The position numbers were made by a program, and so were the translations under genes. DNA of 64,000 bases, from assembly GCF_014192015.1 (NCBI RefSeq), contig NZ_JACHXJ010000002.1, forward strand, positions 806,001 to 870,000. The letters are read 5' to 3'. The stretch comes from Paenibacillus rhizosphaerae (GTDB lineage: Bacteria > Bacillota > Bacilli > Paenibacillales > Paenibacillaceae). Of this stretch, positions 26,974-35,800 are shown one piece after another (the stretch's first letter is position 1; each line of letters begins with the position of its first letter). The notes under the pieces were generated by a model. It saw nothing but the letters and a program-made list of their open reading frames with translations, was not told where the DNA came from and did not search any database.

Positions 26974-28138
26974 GCATGTGATCCGTGACGGAATTAAGCG
27001 CACCATCCACCGCGCTTATCCGCAGCATTATGTTCACCTGGCGGCGAATCCGGAGGAAGCGGTTCAGCAGCTGCGCAGACACCGGATTGACCTGGTGCTG
27101 ACCGATATCCTCATGCCGGGAATGACAGGCCTTGAATTGATGCAGCTATGCCAAAGCAGTTATCCGCATATCAAATGGGTGATTATTTCGGCCTATTCCG
27201 AGTTTACCTACGCCCAGGAAGCCGTCAAGCTCGGGGCAAAGGACTATATGCTCAAGCCGATCGGGAAAGATCTGCTGCTCTCCATGATATCCGGAATCGC
27301 TCAGGAGATGGAGCGGGAGAATGAAATCGTACGCGAAGCGGAACTGCTGAGATCTAACCTGAAGTATTTGCGTGAGGCTGTATTTCAGCGCTGGGCGAGC
27401 GGTCTCGATACCGGGCGCCTGGACGTGGCTTCAATTATTGAAAGCTACCCCACATTCCAACTGGTGATGGTTAAGATGGAGAGCGATGCGCCGGTTCATC
27501 TGGAGCATTTTATTATCGAAAATGTGCTTGGTGAGCTGATTGAAGGGCATGGCTGCGGATTTGTGACAAGTATGGACGAAACGAGCCTGATCGGTCTCGT
27601 CACGCTGGAGGAAGAGGGAGGAATGAAACGTCTGACGGATGAGCTGCGCGCAAACTTGAAACGGTGCGTGAAGGTGCCTTTCCAGATTCAGTCAACGGGA
27701 CTCATCACAGACATTCACCGGGTACCGGAGGAAGTGCGGCGGATGCGCCAGGAATCGGCGTCGCTGGAGTACGAATACAACAACCCGGGCGGTAACCGTG
27801 CGATCGAGGTCGCCGTTCAGTACATCAAAGCGCATTATCACACGGATTTGTCCCTGGAAAAGGTAGCTTCGGTCGTATTCCTGAATCCGGTTTACTTCAG
27901 CCAGCTGTTTAAGCAGAAGACGGGAAGCGGCTTCAAGGAATACGTCACCAATCTGCGGATCGAACAAGCCAGCAAGCTGCTGCTGCAAACGCATTTGAAG
28001 CTGGCTGATATTTCGGAGAAGGTCGGATATGTGGACGTCAAGCATTTTACCCAGGTGTTCCGCAAAAAAACGGGAAAAACCCCGACGGAGTACCGCCAGG
28101 AGCAAACGGCGGATTCCCGTGAGGCGTGTCCCACCTGA
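26948..28138 (+). CDS. YesN-type response regulator with AraC DNA-binding domain
   Basis: 396 residues. The receiver has the acidic pair D7-D8, phospho-acceptor D53 (LTDILMPGM) and the lysine in MLKPIG. A middle region of about 150 residues is variable. The C-terminal AraC domain (about 285-385) has both helix-turn-helix motifs (SLEKVASVVFLNPVYFSQLFKQKTGSGFKEY; LADISEKVGYVDVKHFTQVFRKKTGKTPTEYR). It should activate the upstream sugar importer in response to the YesM-type kinase. Confidence 0.93.
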   Translation: MNILVVDDEHVIRDGIKRTIHRAYPQHYVHLAANPEEAVQQLRRHRIDLVLTDILMPGMTGLELMQLCQSSYPHIKWVIISAYSEFTYAQEAVKLGAKDYMLKPIGKDLLLSMISGIAQEMERENEIVREAELLRSNLKYLREAVFQRWASGLDTGRLDVASIIESYPTFQLVMVKMESDAPVHLEHFIIENVLGELIEGHGCGFVTSMDETSLIGLVTLEEEGGMKRLTDELRANLKRCVKVPFQIQSTGLITDIHRVPEEVRRMRQESASLEYEYNNPGGNRAIEVAVQYIKAHYHTDLSLEKVASVVFLNPVYFSQLFKQKTGSGFKEYVTNLRIEQASKLLLQTHLKLADISEKVGYVDVKHFTQVFRKKTGKTPTEYRQEQTADSREACPT

Positions 28139-28284
28139 ATATCCTGCCTTGATCGCGGCGCCGTATATGGACATAAGAAAAACGTCTATCGACGTACCTT
28201 CAAAGAAGACAGACCGCGACTAAAAGAAGTTTTTCTTGCGAGATCAGGAAGCAGAAGCTCCGAAACGTATACTTTCTGATCTCT

Positions 28285-28330
28285 AAAAAAGAGCCCTTGA
28301 CCTTCCTGCGTTAGGAAGAGCAAGGGCTCT
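28285..28330 (-). terminator. Terminator of lexA (minus strand)
   Basis: AGAGCCCTTG / CAAGGGCTCT arms (28290-28299 and 28321-28330) with an inner CTTCCT/AGGAAG stem. On the minus strand it is followed by six T. No T run follows on the plus strand. Confidence 0.85.
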
Positions 28331-28356
28331 ATTGCTGCTTGTCCAGCACCATCAGC

Positions 28357-28983
28357 CTAGTGAATATCGCGGAACAGCCCGACGACTTTGCCCAGAATAC
28401 TGACATGGTTCAGACGCAAAGGCTCATAAGCAGGGTTCTCCGGCTGAAGCCGGATATGGTCCTTCTCCTTATAAAACGTCTTCACGGTCGCTTCATCCTC
28501 GTCCGTCATGGCAACGACGATGTCCCCGTTATCAGCTGTCTGCTGCTGTCTCACGATGACGTAGTCACCGTTATGAATACCCGCCTCGATCATACTGTCC
28601 CCAACGACGGAAAGCATAAACACCTTCTCATCCCCGACATAGTGCTGCGGGAGAGGGAAGTAATCCTCGATGTTCTCCGTTGCCGTGATCGGCACCCCCG
28701 CTGTGACCTTACCTACTACGGGAACTCTGGCTATCGTATGCGTGAACAGGTTGCTGCTCTCGGATTCTTCTTGTCCCAACAGTTCAATGGCACGAGGCTT
28801 CGTAGGGTCTCTGCGGATCAAGCCTTTCTTCTCCAGTCGGTCCAAATGGCCGTGTACGGTCGAGCTGGAAGCCAACCCTACCGCTTCGCCGATCTCTCTG
28901 ACGGACGGAGGATAACCCTTGGCGCGGACTTCATTTCTGATAAATTCCAATATCGCTTGCTGCCGGCTAGATATCTTTGACAT
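28357..28983 (-). CDS. lexA: LexA, SOS repressor
   Basis: 208 residues. The N-terminal winged helix ([50 protein letters not shown]) binds SOS boxes. The C-terminal S24-type protease domain has the self-cleavage site A95-G96 (VTAGVP), nucleophile S130 (VVGDSM) and general base K168 (EATVK). RecA filaments trigger the cleavage. Its own promoter contains a LexA box, so it is autorepressed. It is divergent from yneA, as in B. subtilis. Confidence 0.97.
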   Translation of the reverse strand: MSKISSRQQAILEFIRNEVRAKGYPPSVREIGEAVGLASSSTVHGHLDRLEKKGLIRRDPTKPRAIELLGQEESESSNLFTHTIARVPVVGKVTAGVPITATENIEDYFPLPQHYVGDEKVFMLSVVGDSMIEAGIHNGDYVIVRQQQTADNGDIVVAMTDEDEATVKTFYKEKDHIRLQPENPAYEPLRLNHVSILGKVVGLFRDIH

Positions 28984-29017
28984 TCCCCATCAACCCCATT
29001 TAGTAACGTTTGGTAAA

Positions 29018-29046
29018 ATTATAACATAGAACTACCGTTCGTACAA
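29018..29046 (-). promoter_or_regulatory. lexA promoter with LexA box in the spacer
   Basis: On the minus strand: TTGTAC (29041-29046), 17-base spacer, TATAAT (29018-29023). AGAACTACCGTTCG (29028-29041) is a LexA box of the GAAC-N4-GTTC type lying between the two hexamers. Confidence 0.85.
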
Positions 29047-29128
29047 ACATAAGTTCTAAATGATTTTGCCTTGGAGTACCGGGATTATTGCGGTTTCTAA
29101 ATGAAGGAATACCGCCTTCAAAAACATA

Positions 29129-29142
29129 AGAACAATTGTTCG
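29129..29142 (+). promoter_or_regulatory. LexA box upstream of yneA
   Basis: AGAACAATTGTTCG contains the perfect palindrome GAACAATTGTTC. It lies 10 bases upstream of the yneA -35 hexamer. Confidence 0.85.
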
Positions 29143-29151
29143 AAAAAAGTA

Positions 29152-29180
29152 TTGAACAAAACAAATGTTCGTGTTATATT
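29152..29180 (+). promoter_or_regulatory. Sigma-A promoter of yneA
   Basis: TTGAAC (29152-29157), 17-base spacer, TATATT (29175-29180). A weaker LexA-like word (AAAACAAATGTTCG, 29158-29171) fills the spacer. Confidence 0.8.
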
Positions 29181-29194
29181 GTTCTCATAAAACA

Positions 29195-29208
29195 AGAACA
29201 AACGTTTG
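29195..29208 (+). promoter_or_regulatory. LexA box downstream of the yneA promoter
   Basis: AGAACAAACGTTTG fits the Bacillus SOS consensus CGAACRNRYGTTYG except for the first base. It lies just before the yneA ribosome binding site. Confidence 0.75.
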
Positions 29209-29222
29209 GAGGCGTAATATTT

Positions 29223-29603
29223 ATGCTGAAACACACTACATACCAAAGTATTTATAATAACCCATCCGTTAACCCATCCGTGAATGAAGCTATAGCATCC
29301 CCTTGGTTGAAGAAAGTCCAGTCCATCGTGCCCGGCCCTGCCTTGATCAAACTGATCCTGGCAGCCCTGATTATTTTGGTCGGATGCACAGGCGTTGTTC
29401 GCGTATTTGCGGGTACTTCGGATGATGTTCGCTTAGAGAAGAATGTCATCGTTCAACAAGGTGACACGTTGTGGGGAATCGCTTCTGCTCATAAGCCGGA
29501 AGACATGGATATCCGCGCGTATATTATGGCGGTGAAGAAGTATAACGATCTAACCAGCAGCGAAATTCAGGCCGGAGAAGTACTGGCACTTCCCCAATAT
29601 TAA
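29223..29603 (+). CDS. yneA: YneA-like SOS cell-division suppressor (LysM)
   Basis: 126 residues. A cytoplasmic N-terminus, one membrane segment (about 42-62) and an external LysM domain (NVIVQQGDTLWGIASAHKP ... EIQAGEVLALPQY). This is the architecture of YneA, which delays cell division after DNA damage. The LexA boxes and divergent lexA support it. ATG 29223 follows GGAGG by ten bases; upstream in-frame codons lie in the promoter and are excluded. The yneB recombinase gene of B. subtilis is absent here. Confidence 0.9.
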   Translation: MLKHTTYQSIYNNPSVNPSVNEAIASPWLKKVQSIVPGPALIKLILAALIILVGCTGVVRVFAGTSDDVRLEKNVIVQQGDTLWGIASAHKPEDMDIRAYIMAVKKYNDLTSSEIQAGEVLALPQY

Positions 29604-29619
29604 TAGGAAGTTAATGATC

Positions 29620-29659
29620 AAGAGCTTGGAAAGGTGTGAACCTTGACAAGCTCTTTTTA
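29620..29659 (+). terminator. Rho-independent terminator of yneA
   Basis: AGAGCTTG / CAAGCTCT outer stem with an inner AAGGT-GTGA-ACCTT stem, followed by TTTTTAT. Confidence 0.88.
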
Positions 29660-29703
29660 TCATGGCAAAGTTAGGTATGACTTGAATAATGGAGGAGTAG
29701 TAT

Positions 29704-29886
29704 ATGGATATCGACAGCGTTGTAGAAAGAATCAACGAGCTTGCGCGCAAGCAAAAGGAATCCGGTTTAACCGAAGCGGAGGTCGAAGAACGGGCCAAGC
29801 TTCGTGAGAGGTACCTTCAGAACGTACGCAGAAATTTCAGACAGCAGTTGGATTCGATTGAATGGGTGGATGAAGAGAAGAAATAA
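29704..29886 (+). CDS. ynzC: DUF896 (YnzC-like) small protein
   Basis: 60 residues, highly charged and helical. The sequence MDIDSVVERINELARKQKES ... KLRERYLQNVRRNFR is the DUF896 signature; the fold is a three-helix bundle. In B. subtilis ynzC lies in the SOS operon yneA-yneB-ynzC. Here a terminator separates it from yneA, so SOS control is likely only through read-through. GGAGG precedes the ATG. Function is unknown. Confidence 0.9.
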   Translation: MDIDSVVERINELARKQKESGLTEAEVEERAKLRERYLQNVRRNFRQQLDSIEWVDEEKK

Positions 29887-30090
29887 TCCCAGCGGCTGTA
29901 TTAGACTCATACATTCGATTTAACAGAAAGCTTCCGTGTAAGCGCATCAGGTTTCCTTGATTCGTTCTATTATATAGAATGAACTAAAGAAATAAATGAT
30001 ATAGGCAGTATTGGGCCGTTTTAATAGGAAGTTCAATGCAATACTTTCGTTCAATCTATACAGCCGAAAGCATTTTGAGGAGGTTCGCGA

Positions 30091-30606
30091 ATGGCCCGTT
30101 CATGGGAAAGACAGGTAAGAAAAAATTCAGCGCAGCTGAACAAGCAGAGAAAGAAAGAGGGAAAGCCTTCCATCTATAGCCAGGGAGGTCCTTCAGCTGA
30201 CATTTATAAAGGAAGAAACTATGTGCTTCCCATTACGATGGTCGCTCTGGCCGCGGTTTATTTGCTGCTCGGAATGATCGGTCAGGAGGGTACGGCGGGA
30301 AACAGCGGCATGACCTGGATCATTATGGCCATGTACGTGTTCCTCGGCCTGATGATCTTTTTGCGCAGGCCATTCCTGCGCGTGGAGAAAAATGCCGTAT
30401 CGACGATCAAGTTCAACCGGGATCGGCGCCTGACCGCAGACAATATCGCCAAGATCAAGCTGGCCAAAGGCTCCGTCGTAATTGAGCCGAAGGGCAAAGG
30501 CGGCAATTGGGTGTTCACGCGCCTGATCAACCGCTATGACACCGATGCCATGGGGGAACGTCTGGAGCGTTTTGCGCAGACCCACAATATCCCCTTGGAA
30601 AAATAA
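30091..30606 (+). CDS. Conserved two-TM membrane protein of unknown function
   Basis: 171 residues. A Lys/Arg-rich N-terminus of about 45 residues (RSWERQVRKNSAQLNKQRKKEGK) is followed by two membrane segments (about 49-66 and 77-92) and a basic cytoplasmic tail with the pattern KLAKGSVVIEPKGKGGNWVFTRLINRYDTDAMGERL. I do not recognise a named family. It has a strong GGAGG site and lies 39 bases before the HAD gene, probably cotranscribed. The tail is reminiscent of small PH-like membrane proteins, but that is only an impression. Confidence 0.65.
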   Translation: MARSWERQVRKNSAQLNKQRKKEGKPSIYSQGGPSADIYKGRNYVLPITMVALAAVYLLLGMIGQEGTAGNSGMTWIIMAMYVFLGLMIFLRRPFLRVEKNAVSTIKFNRDRRLTADNIAKIKLAKGSVVIEPKGKGGNWVFTRLINRYDTDAMGERLERFAQTHNIPLEK

Positions 30607-30645
30607 ACAAATATTAGAGAAAGCTGATGGAGAGGATGGAAGAGG

Positions 30646-31440
30646 ATGCCGGTACAAGCTGTTTTTTTCGATTTGGACGATACGCTGTTGTGGGATGAGC
30701 GCAGCGTGAAGGAATCCTTTGAAGCGGTTTGCGAGACGGCCGCCAAAGCCAAGGGCATTGACGCCAAGGAGCTGGAGGAAGCGGTTCGCAATGAGGCAAG
30801 GGAGTTATATCAATCCTACGATACCTTTGCCTTTACCCAAATGATTGGAATCAACCCGTTTGAAGGACTGTGGGCCAACTTCAGCGCAGGCGAACAACCT
30901 GAATTCCGCAGACTTGAGGAGCTCGCTCCAGGCTACCGCAAGGAGTCATGGCGGCGCGGGCTGCTGAAGCTTGGGGTTGACGATGAACAGCTGGCCGGAG
31001 AATTGGCCGAGCAGTTTGCTGCCGAACGTCGTTCCCGCCCACATGTATATGAAGAAACTTTCCAGGTGCTGGACGAATTGAAAGGAAACAAGAAGCTGCT
31101 TCTTCTGACAAATGGCTGTCCTGCGCTTCAGCAGGAGAAGATCGCCGGCGTTCCTGAGCTTGCTCCCTATTTTGACGAGATCGTCATTTCCGGCACATAC
31201 GGCAAAGGCAAGCCAGACCCGACCCTCTTCGAACATGCGCTCTCTTTGCTTGGACTAACACCGGAACAGACGCTCATGGTGGGGGACAAGCAGACAACCG
31301 ACATCAAGGGCGGTAACAGCGCCGGACTGACCACGGTATGGATCAACCGGAACGGAAAGGTTAAAGATCCGTCCATCGAGCCAGATTACGAAATCAAGCA
31401 TCTGTCCGAGCTGCATCGCATCATTGCCGAACGGTCTTAA
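30646..31440 (+). CDS. HAD-family hydrolase (subfamily IA)
   Basis: 264 residues. Motif I FFDLDDTLLWD contains the nucleophile and general acid Asp; motif II is LLLTNGC, motif III the lysine in GKGKPDPTLFEHAL, and motif IV MVGDKQTTDIKGG. A helical cap (about 15-110) matches type C1. These are phosphatases of small phosphorylated metabolites; the substrate is unknown. The gene resembles B. subtilis YsaA-type phosphatases. A terminator follows. Confidence 0.88.
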   Translation: MPVQAVFFDLDDTLLWDERSVKESFEAVCETAAKAKGIDAKELEEAVRNEARELYQSYDTFAFTQMIGINPFEGLWANFSAGEQPEFRRLEELAPGYRKESWRRGLLKLGVDDEQLAGELAEQFAAERRSRPHVYEETFQVLDELKGNKKLLLLTNGCPALQQEKIAGVPELAPYFDEIVISGTYGKGKPDPTLFEHALSLLGLTPEQTLMVGDKQTTDIKGGNSAGLTTVWINRNGKVKDPSIEPDYEIKHLSELHRIIAERS

Positions 31441-31456
31441 GTCGGTCTTATACGTT

Positions 31457-31497
31457 AGCCTGCCAAGAGGGGAATTCCTTCGTCCGGCAGGCTTTTA
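31457..31497 (+). terminator. Terminator after the HAD gene
   Basis: AGCCTGCC (31457-31464) and GGCAGGCT (31486-31493) followed by TTTT's end; a 21-base loop. Confidence 0.7.
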
Positions 31498-31574
31498 TCA
31501 TAATTGGTGCGTATACCGGTCAATTTGTTCCATTTTGTTAACAGACGGCATGTTTGGGTGAGGCGATAATTATG

Positions 31575-31580
31575 TATAAT
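31575..31580 (+). promoter_or_regulatory. Probable -10 box for the YtkA-like lipoprotein gene
   Basis: TATAAT at 31575-31580, 56 bases before the start. The -35 region (TTTGGG, 31553-31558) is poor. Confidence 0.4.
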
Positions 31581-31636
31581 GGTGAAGAATATGGACAAAC
31601 AGCATACATAGATAGATGTATAGGGAGTGACTACGC

Positions 31637-32050
31637 TTGAGAAAGTACGGTTTTGTTGCTCTGCTGCTGCTGGCGGTATGGAGTATAGCAGGCTGCGGCA
31701 ACGGAGGCGGCGGTCATGCCGGCATGGACATGAGCGAGAGTATGATGGATCCGGTGCAGGTGGATCTGATTTGGACGCCGGAGCAAGCCAAAGTTGGGAA
31801 CCAAGTGACCATTGAGGTGAACGTAACGCAGAAGGATAAACCGGTCGAGAAGGCCGATGAGGTTATGATCGAAATCTCGAAGGAAGGCGACAGCAGCAGC
31901 CATGAAAAGGTGGCCGCGCAGAATGCCGGCGGCGGGAAATATACACTCGATAAAACCTTTGAGCAGGCGGGCACTTACAGCATCACCTCACATGTTACGG
32001 TAGGACCGCAGCATACGATGCCGACGAAAAAGCTGACTGTGACGGATTGA
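31637..32050 (+). CDS. YtkA/FixH-like lipoprotein
   Basis: 137 residues. The signal ends with lipobox SIAGC (Cys20), then a Gly/His/Met-rich stretch (GHAGMDMSESMMD). The remainder is a single Ig-like beta domain with the YtkA pattern (VDLIWTPEQAKVGNQVTIEVNVTQ ... ADEVMIEISKEGDSSSHEKV ... GKYTLDKTFEQAGTYSITSHVT). The His/Met-rich segment could bind copper; this is inferred. The start is TTG 31637, ten bases after GGGAG. It ends near a strong hairpin and converges on mtnD. Confidence 0.8.
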   Translation: MRKYGFVALLLLAVWSIAGCGNGGGGHAGMDMSESMMDPVQVDLIWTPEQAKVGNQVTIEVNVTQKDKPVEKADEVMIEISKEGDSSSHEKVAAQNAGGGKYTLDKTFEQAGTYSITSHVTVGPQHTMPTKKLTVTD

Positions 32051-32112
32051 TCAGCATCCGTTTTCGTTTGGCAGGTCGTTATTTAATTGAACGACAAATG
32101 ACGATAACGACA

Positions 32113-32143
32113 AGCAACCCCCGTCGCGAAGGCGGGGGTTGCT
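32113..32143. terminator. Strong hairpin between convergent genes
   Basis: An 11-bp stem (AGCAACCCCCG / CGGGGGTTGCT) with a nine-base loop lies between the lipoprotein gene and mtnD. Neither side has a good T run, so terminator function is likely but not assured. Confidence 0.45.
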
Positions 32144-32166
32144 GCTTATACCGTTATGCCATAAGA

Positions 32167-32706
32167 CTAGGCCTGGAAGCTTGGGTCCTGAACCGGATTG
32201 GCGACCCAACCGTTTTCCTCGATAAAGAGGCGTACGGCGATAATTTTACGATTGTCCATCAGCGTAAAGAAGTGGTTTGTATTTTCCGGAACGGAGATGA
32301 CATCGCCGGCCTCGAGCTCTACATTGAAGTAGCCGATGTCGCCTGCACCCTTGATAACGAAGATGCCTTTGCCGCCTACGATCGCCCGGATTTCGTCTTC
32401 GGTGTGGGTATGAACCTCTTCGAATTTATTCAGCAGGTCTTCCAGGTTCGGTGTAGCGTCGGACAAGGTGATGACGTCCCAGATCTTGTAACCGCGGCGG
32501 GCAGCCAGATCACGGATCTCCTCATCGTAGGTGTCCAGGATTTGCTTTTTCTGCTCGTCGTTCAGTTGAAAATTGGTTTGAAGCTCCAGAGGCAGCTTGG
32601 AAGCATCCCATTTTTCATAAAGAACGTTTTGATTGTTGAGGAACTCACGAACATTATCGTCACCGGTAATCCGTTCGTTCGTATTGCGAATCACGATTTC
32701 AGCCAT
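32167..32706 (-). CDS. mtnD: Acireductone dioxygenase
   Basis: 179 residues, cupin fold. It oxidises acireductone in the methionine salvage pathway; the product depends on whether Fe or Ni is bound. Metal ligands are H99, H101, E105 (HTHTEDE) and H145. Sequence FEEVHTHTEDEIRAIVGGKGIFVI and GDVISVPENTNHFFTL are typical. It stands alone here, divergent from metH, without the other mtn genes. A promoter and GAGGG site lie upstream on the minus strand. Confidence 0.95.
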   Translation of the reverse strand: MAEIVIRNTNERITGDDNVREFLNNQNVLYEKWDASKLPLELQTNFQLNDEQKKQILDTYDEEIRDLAARRGYKIWDVITLSDATPNLEDLLNKFEEVHTHTEDEIRAIVGGKGIFVIKGAGDIGYFNVELEAGDVISVPENTNHFFTLMDNRKIIAVRLFIEENGWVANPVQDPSFQA

Positions 32707-32740
32707 CTCTAAACCCTCTTTTCCACTTGGATTAATTCAT

Positions 32741-32769
32741 ATTATAACGAACCCTACTTTTCTTGTCGA
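32741..32769 (-). promoter_or_regulatory. Sigma-A promoter of mtnD
   Basis: On the minus strand: TCGACA (32764-32769), 17-base spacer, TATAAT (32741-32746), 35 bases before the mtnD start. Confidence 0.7.
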
Positions 32770-32885
32770 TTATATATTAAACGATAATCAGGTGCATAAC
32801 CCTGCCTTAAGGCATTTTCTTGTACTTTTCTAATAAGGGCTATTCTGATAAACTAAGATTTAACGTTTGGCAGGGGGGACATACA

Positions 32886-35800
32886 GTGAACAGACCTGAC
32901 TTGAAGGAATTAATGAAAGAACGAATATTGATATTGGACGGTGCCATGGGTACCATGATCCAGCAGGTCGACCTTGGCCCTGAGGATTTTGGTGGAGAAG
33001 AGCTGGAAGGCTGTAATGAAATGCTGGTCATTACCCGTCCCGATGTGATCGAACAGATCCACGAGAAGTATCTGGAAGCCGGGGCGGATCTCATAGAGAC
33101 GAATACGTTCGGCGCTACCTCGGTCGTGTTGTCCGAATACGACATTCCCGAGAAGGCGCGGGAGATTAATCTTCTTGCTGCGGAAATTGCCCGCAGAGCC
33201 GCGGATAAATTCAGCACACCGGATAAACCTAGATACGTGATCGGTGCGATCGGTCCGACGACGAAGACGCTGTCGGTTACCGGAGGAGTCACTTTCGAAG
33301 AACTTGTGAGCAGCTATGAGGAGCAGGCGGTTGCCCTGATTGAGGGCAAGGTCGACGCGCTTCTGCTCGAAACGAGCCAGGATACGCTGAATGTCAAGGC
33401 GGGCAGCATCGGAATCCGGAATGCCTTTACAAGCACCGGCGTCACGCTGCCGATCATGATTTCCGGTACGATCGAACCGATGGGAACGACGTTGGCCGGG
33501 CAAAACATTGAAGCGTTCTATATTTCGCTTGAGCACTTGAACCCGATTTCGGTCGGCCTTAACTGTGCGACAGGTCCGGAATTCATGCGCGACCATATCC
33601 GTTCGCTCGCCGCAATGGCCAAAACGGCGGTCAGCTGCTATCCGAATGCCGGCCTTCCGGATGAGAACGGGCATTACCATGAGTCTCCGGAGTCGCTGGC
33701 CCGGAAGATGGAAGCCTTTGCGGAGCAGGGCTGGCTCAATATGGCCGGCGGCTGCTGCGGCACGACCCCGGATCATATCCGGGCGCTGAACGAGGTCATG
33801 AAGGGCTACCAGCCTCGTCAAATGGAAGGGAGCCATCCGCCGGCGCTGTCCGGGATCGATCCCGTGTACATTGAGTCCGACAACCGGCCTTATATGGTGG
33901 GAGAGCGGACCAACGTGCTCGGATCGCGGAAATTTAAGCGCCTGATCGTGGAAGGGAAGTACGAGGAGGCATCGGAGATCGCCCGTGCCCAGGTCAAGAA
34001 CGGAGCGCATGTCATCGACGTATGCGTGCAGGATCCGGACCGGGATGAAGCGGAAGATATTAAGCTGTTCCTGGAACTCGTGGTGAAAAAGGTCAAAGTA
34101 CCGCTCATGATCGACACCACCGATCCGAAGGTCATCGACCTGGCGCTCAAATATTCCCAGGGCAAGGCGATTATTAACTCCATTAACCTTGAAGACGGTG
34201 AAGAAAAATTCGAACATGTGGCTCCGCTCATCCACAAATACGGGGCTGCCGTCGTGGTGGGAACTATCGATGAGAGCGGACAGGCCATTGACCGAAACGA
34301 CAAGCTGAATGTGGCCAAGCGATCCTACGATCTGCTCGTTCATAAATACGGCATTCCCGCTGAGGACCTGATTTTCGACACACTTGTGTTCCCGGTGGGT
34401 ACCGGAGATGAGCAGTACATCGGTTCCGCGAAGGAAACGATTGAAGGGATCCGTTTGATCAAGGAAACGATGCCGGAGTGCCATACGATCCTCGGCATCA
34501 GCAACGTCTCGTTCGGTTTGCCGGAAGCGGGCCGTGAAGTATTGAACTCCGTCTTCCTGTACGAGTGTACGAAGGCGGGTCTGGATTATGCCATCGTGAA
34601 TACCGAGAAGCTGGAGCGCTATGCCTCGATTCCTGAAGAGGAGCGGAAGCTGGCCGAAGAGCTGATTTACAACACGAACGACGAGACGCTGGCCGCTTTT
34701 GTGGCGGCGTTCCGTAATAAAAAGGTCGAGAAAAAAGAGAAAATATCGAACCTGTCGCTGGAAGAACGGCTGGCTACCTATATCGTCGAAGGTACCAAAG
34801 AAGGGCTGATTCCCGACTTGGATGCTGCGCTGCAGAAGTACGGCGCCTTGGAGATCATCAACGGGCCGCTCATGGACGGCATGTCCGAGGTCGGGCGTTT
34901 GTTCAACAACAACGAGCTGATTGTGGCGGAGGTGCTGCAGAGCGCCGAGGTCATGAAAGCGTCCGTGTCCTATCTGGAGCCTTTTATGGAAAAGAACGAA
35001 TCGTCCGTCAAAGGGAAGATGCTGCTGGCGACCGTCAAAGGCGACGTGCATGATATCGGTAAAAATCTGGTTGAGATTATCCTCTCGAACAATGGTTACC
35101 AAATCGTCAATTTGGGTATAAAAGTACCACCGGAGACGATCATCGAGGCATACCGGAAGGAGCAGGCCGATTTGATCGGACTATCCGGTCTGCTGGTGAA
35201 ATCCGCACAGCAAATGGTCGTGACCGCGCAGGACTTGAAAAATGCCGGCGTAAAGGTGCCGATTATGGTTGGCGGAGCGGCATTGACCCGCAGATTCACC
35301 AAAACGCGGATTCGGCCGGAGTACGAAGGGATGGTCGTGTACGCGAAGGACGCCATGGACGGGCTTGACCTCGCGAACAAGCTGATGGATCCCGAGCAAC
35401 GCAGTCTGATGCAGGCTGAAATGGACGCGGAGCTTGAAGCTCTTTTGGCGGAAGCTGAAAAGCCGGTTGAGCTGCCGGAACTGACCCGTGCGGCTAAGTC
35501 CAACGTGTCGACGGATGCCCCGGTCTTTAACCCGCCCGATTTGGAGCGGCACATCATCCGCAACTATCCGATCAGCCATATCATCCCATATATGAACATG
35601 CAGATGCTGCTTGGTCATCATTTGGGATTGCGCGGACAGGTCGAGCAGCTGCTGGCGAAAGGTGACGAAAAAGCGCTGGATTTGAAAGCGACGGTCGACG
35701 AAGTACTGGAACAGGCAAACCGGGACGGCATCATCCAGGCGCATGCGATGTACCGCTTCTTCCCTGCGCAGTCGAGGGGCAACGACATTGTCATCTACGA

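Noticed and set aside
29600..30033. 13-base direct repeat TTAATAGGAAGTT at 29600-29612 and 30021-30033
   Set aside because: Both copies lie in AT-rich intergenic DNA without transposase or target duplication; chance or a minor local duplication explains it.
32707..32885. SAM riboswitch before metH
   Set aside because: The conserved S-box core was looked for between mtnD and metH and not seen; no terminator hairpin lies before metH.
32910..35102. 730-codon open frame on the minus strand opposite metH
   Set aside because: It is a shadow of the metH frame: no ribosome binding site, Arg/His/Gln-rich composition and no protein signature.
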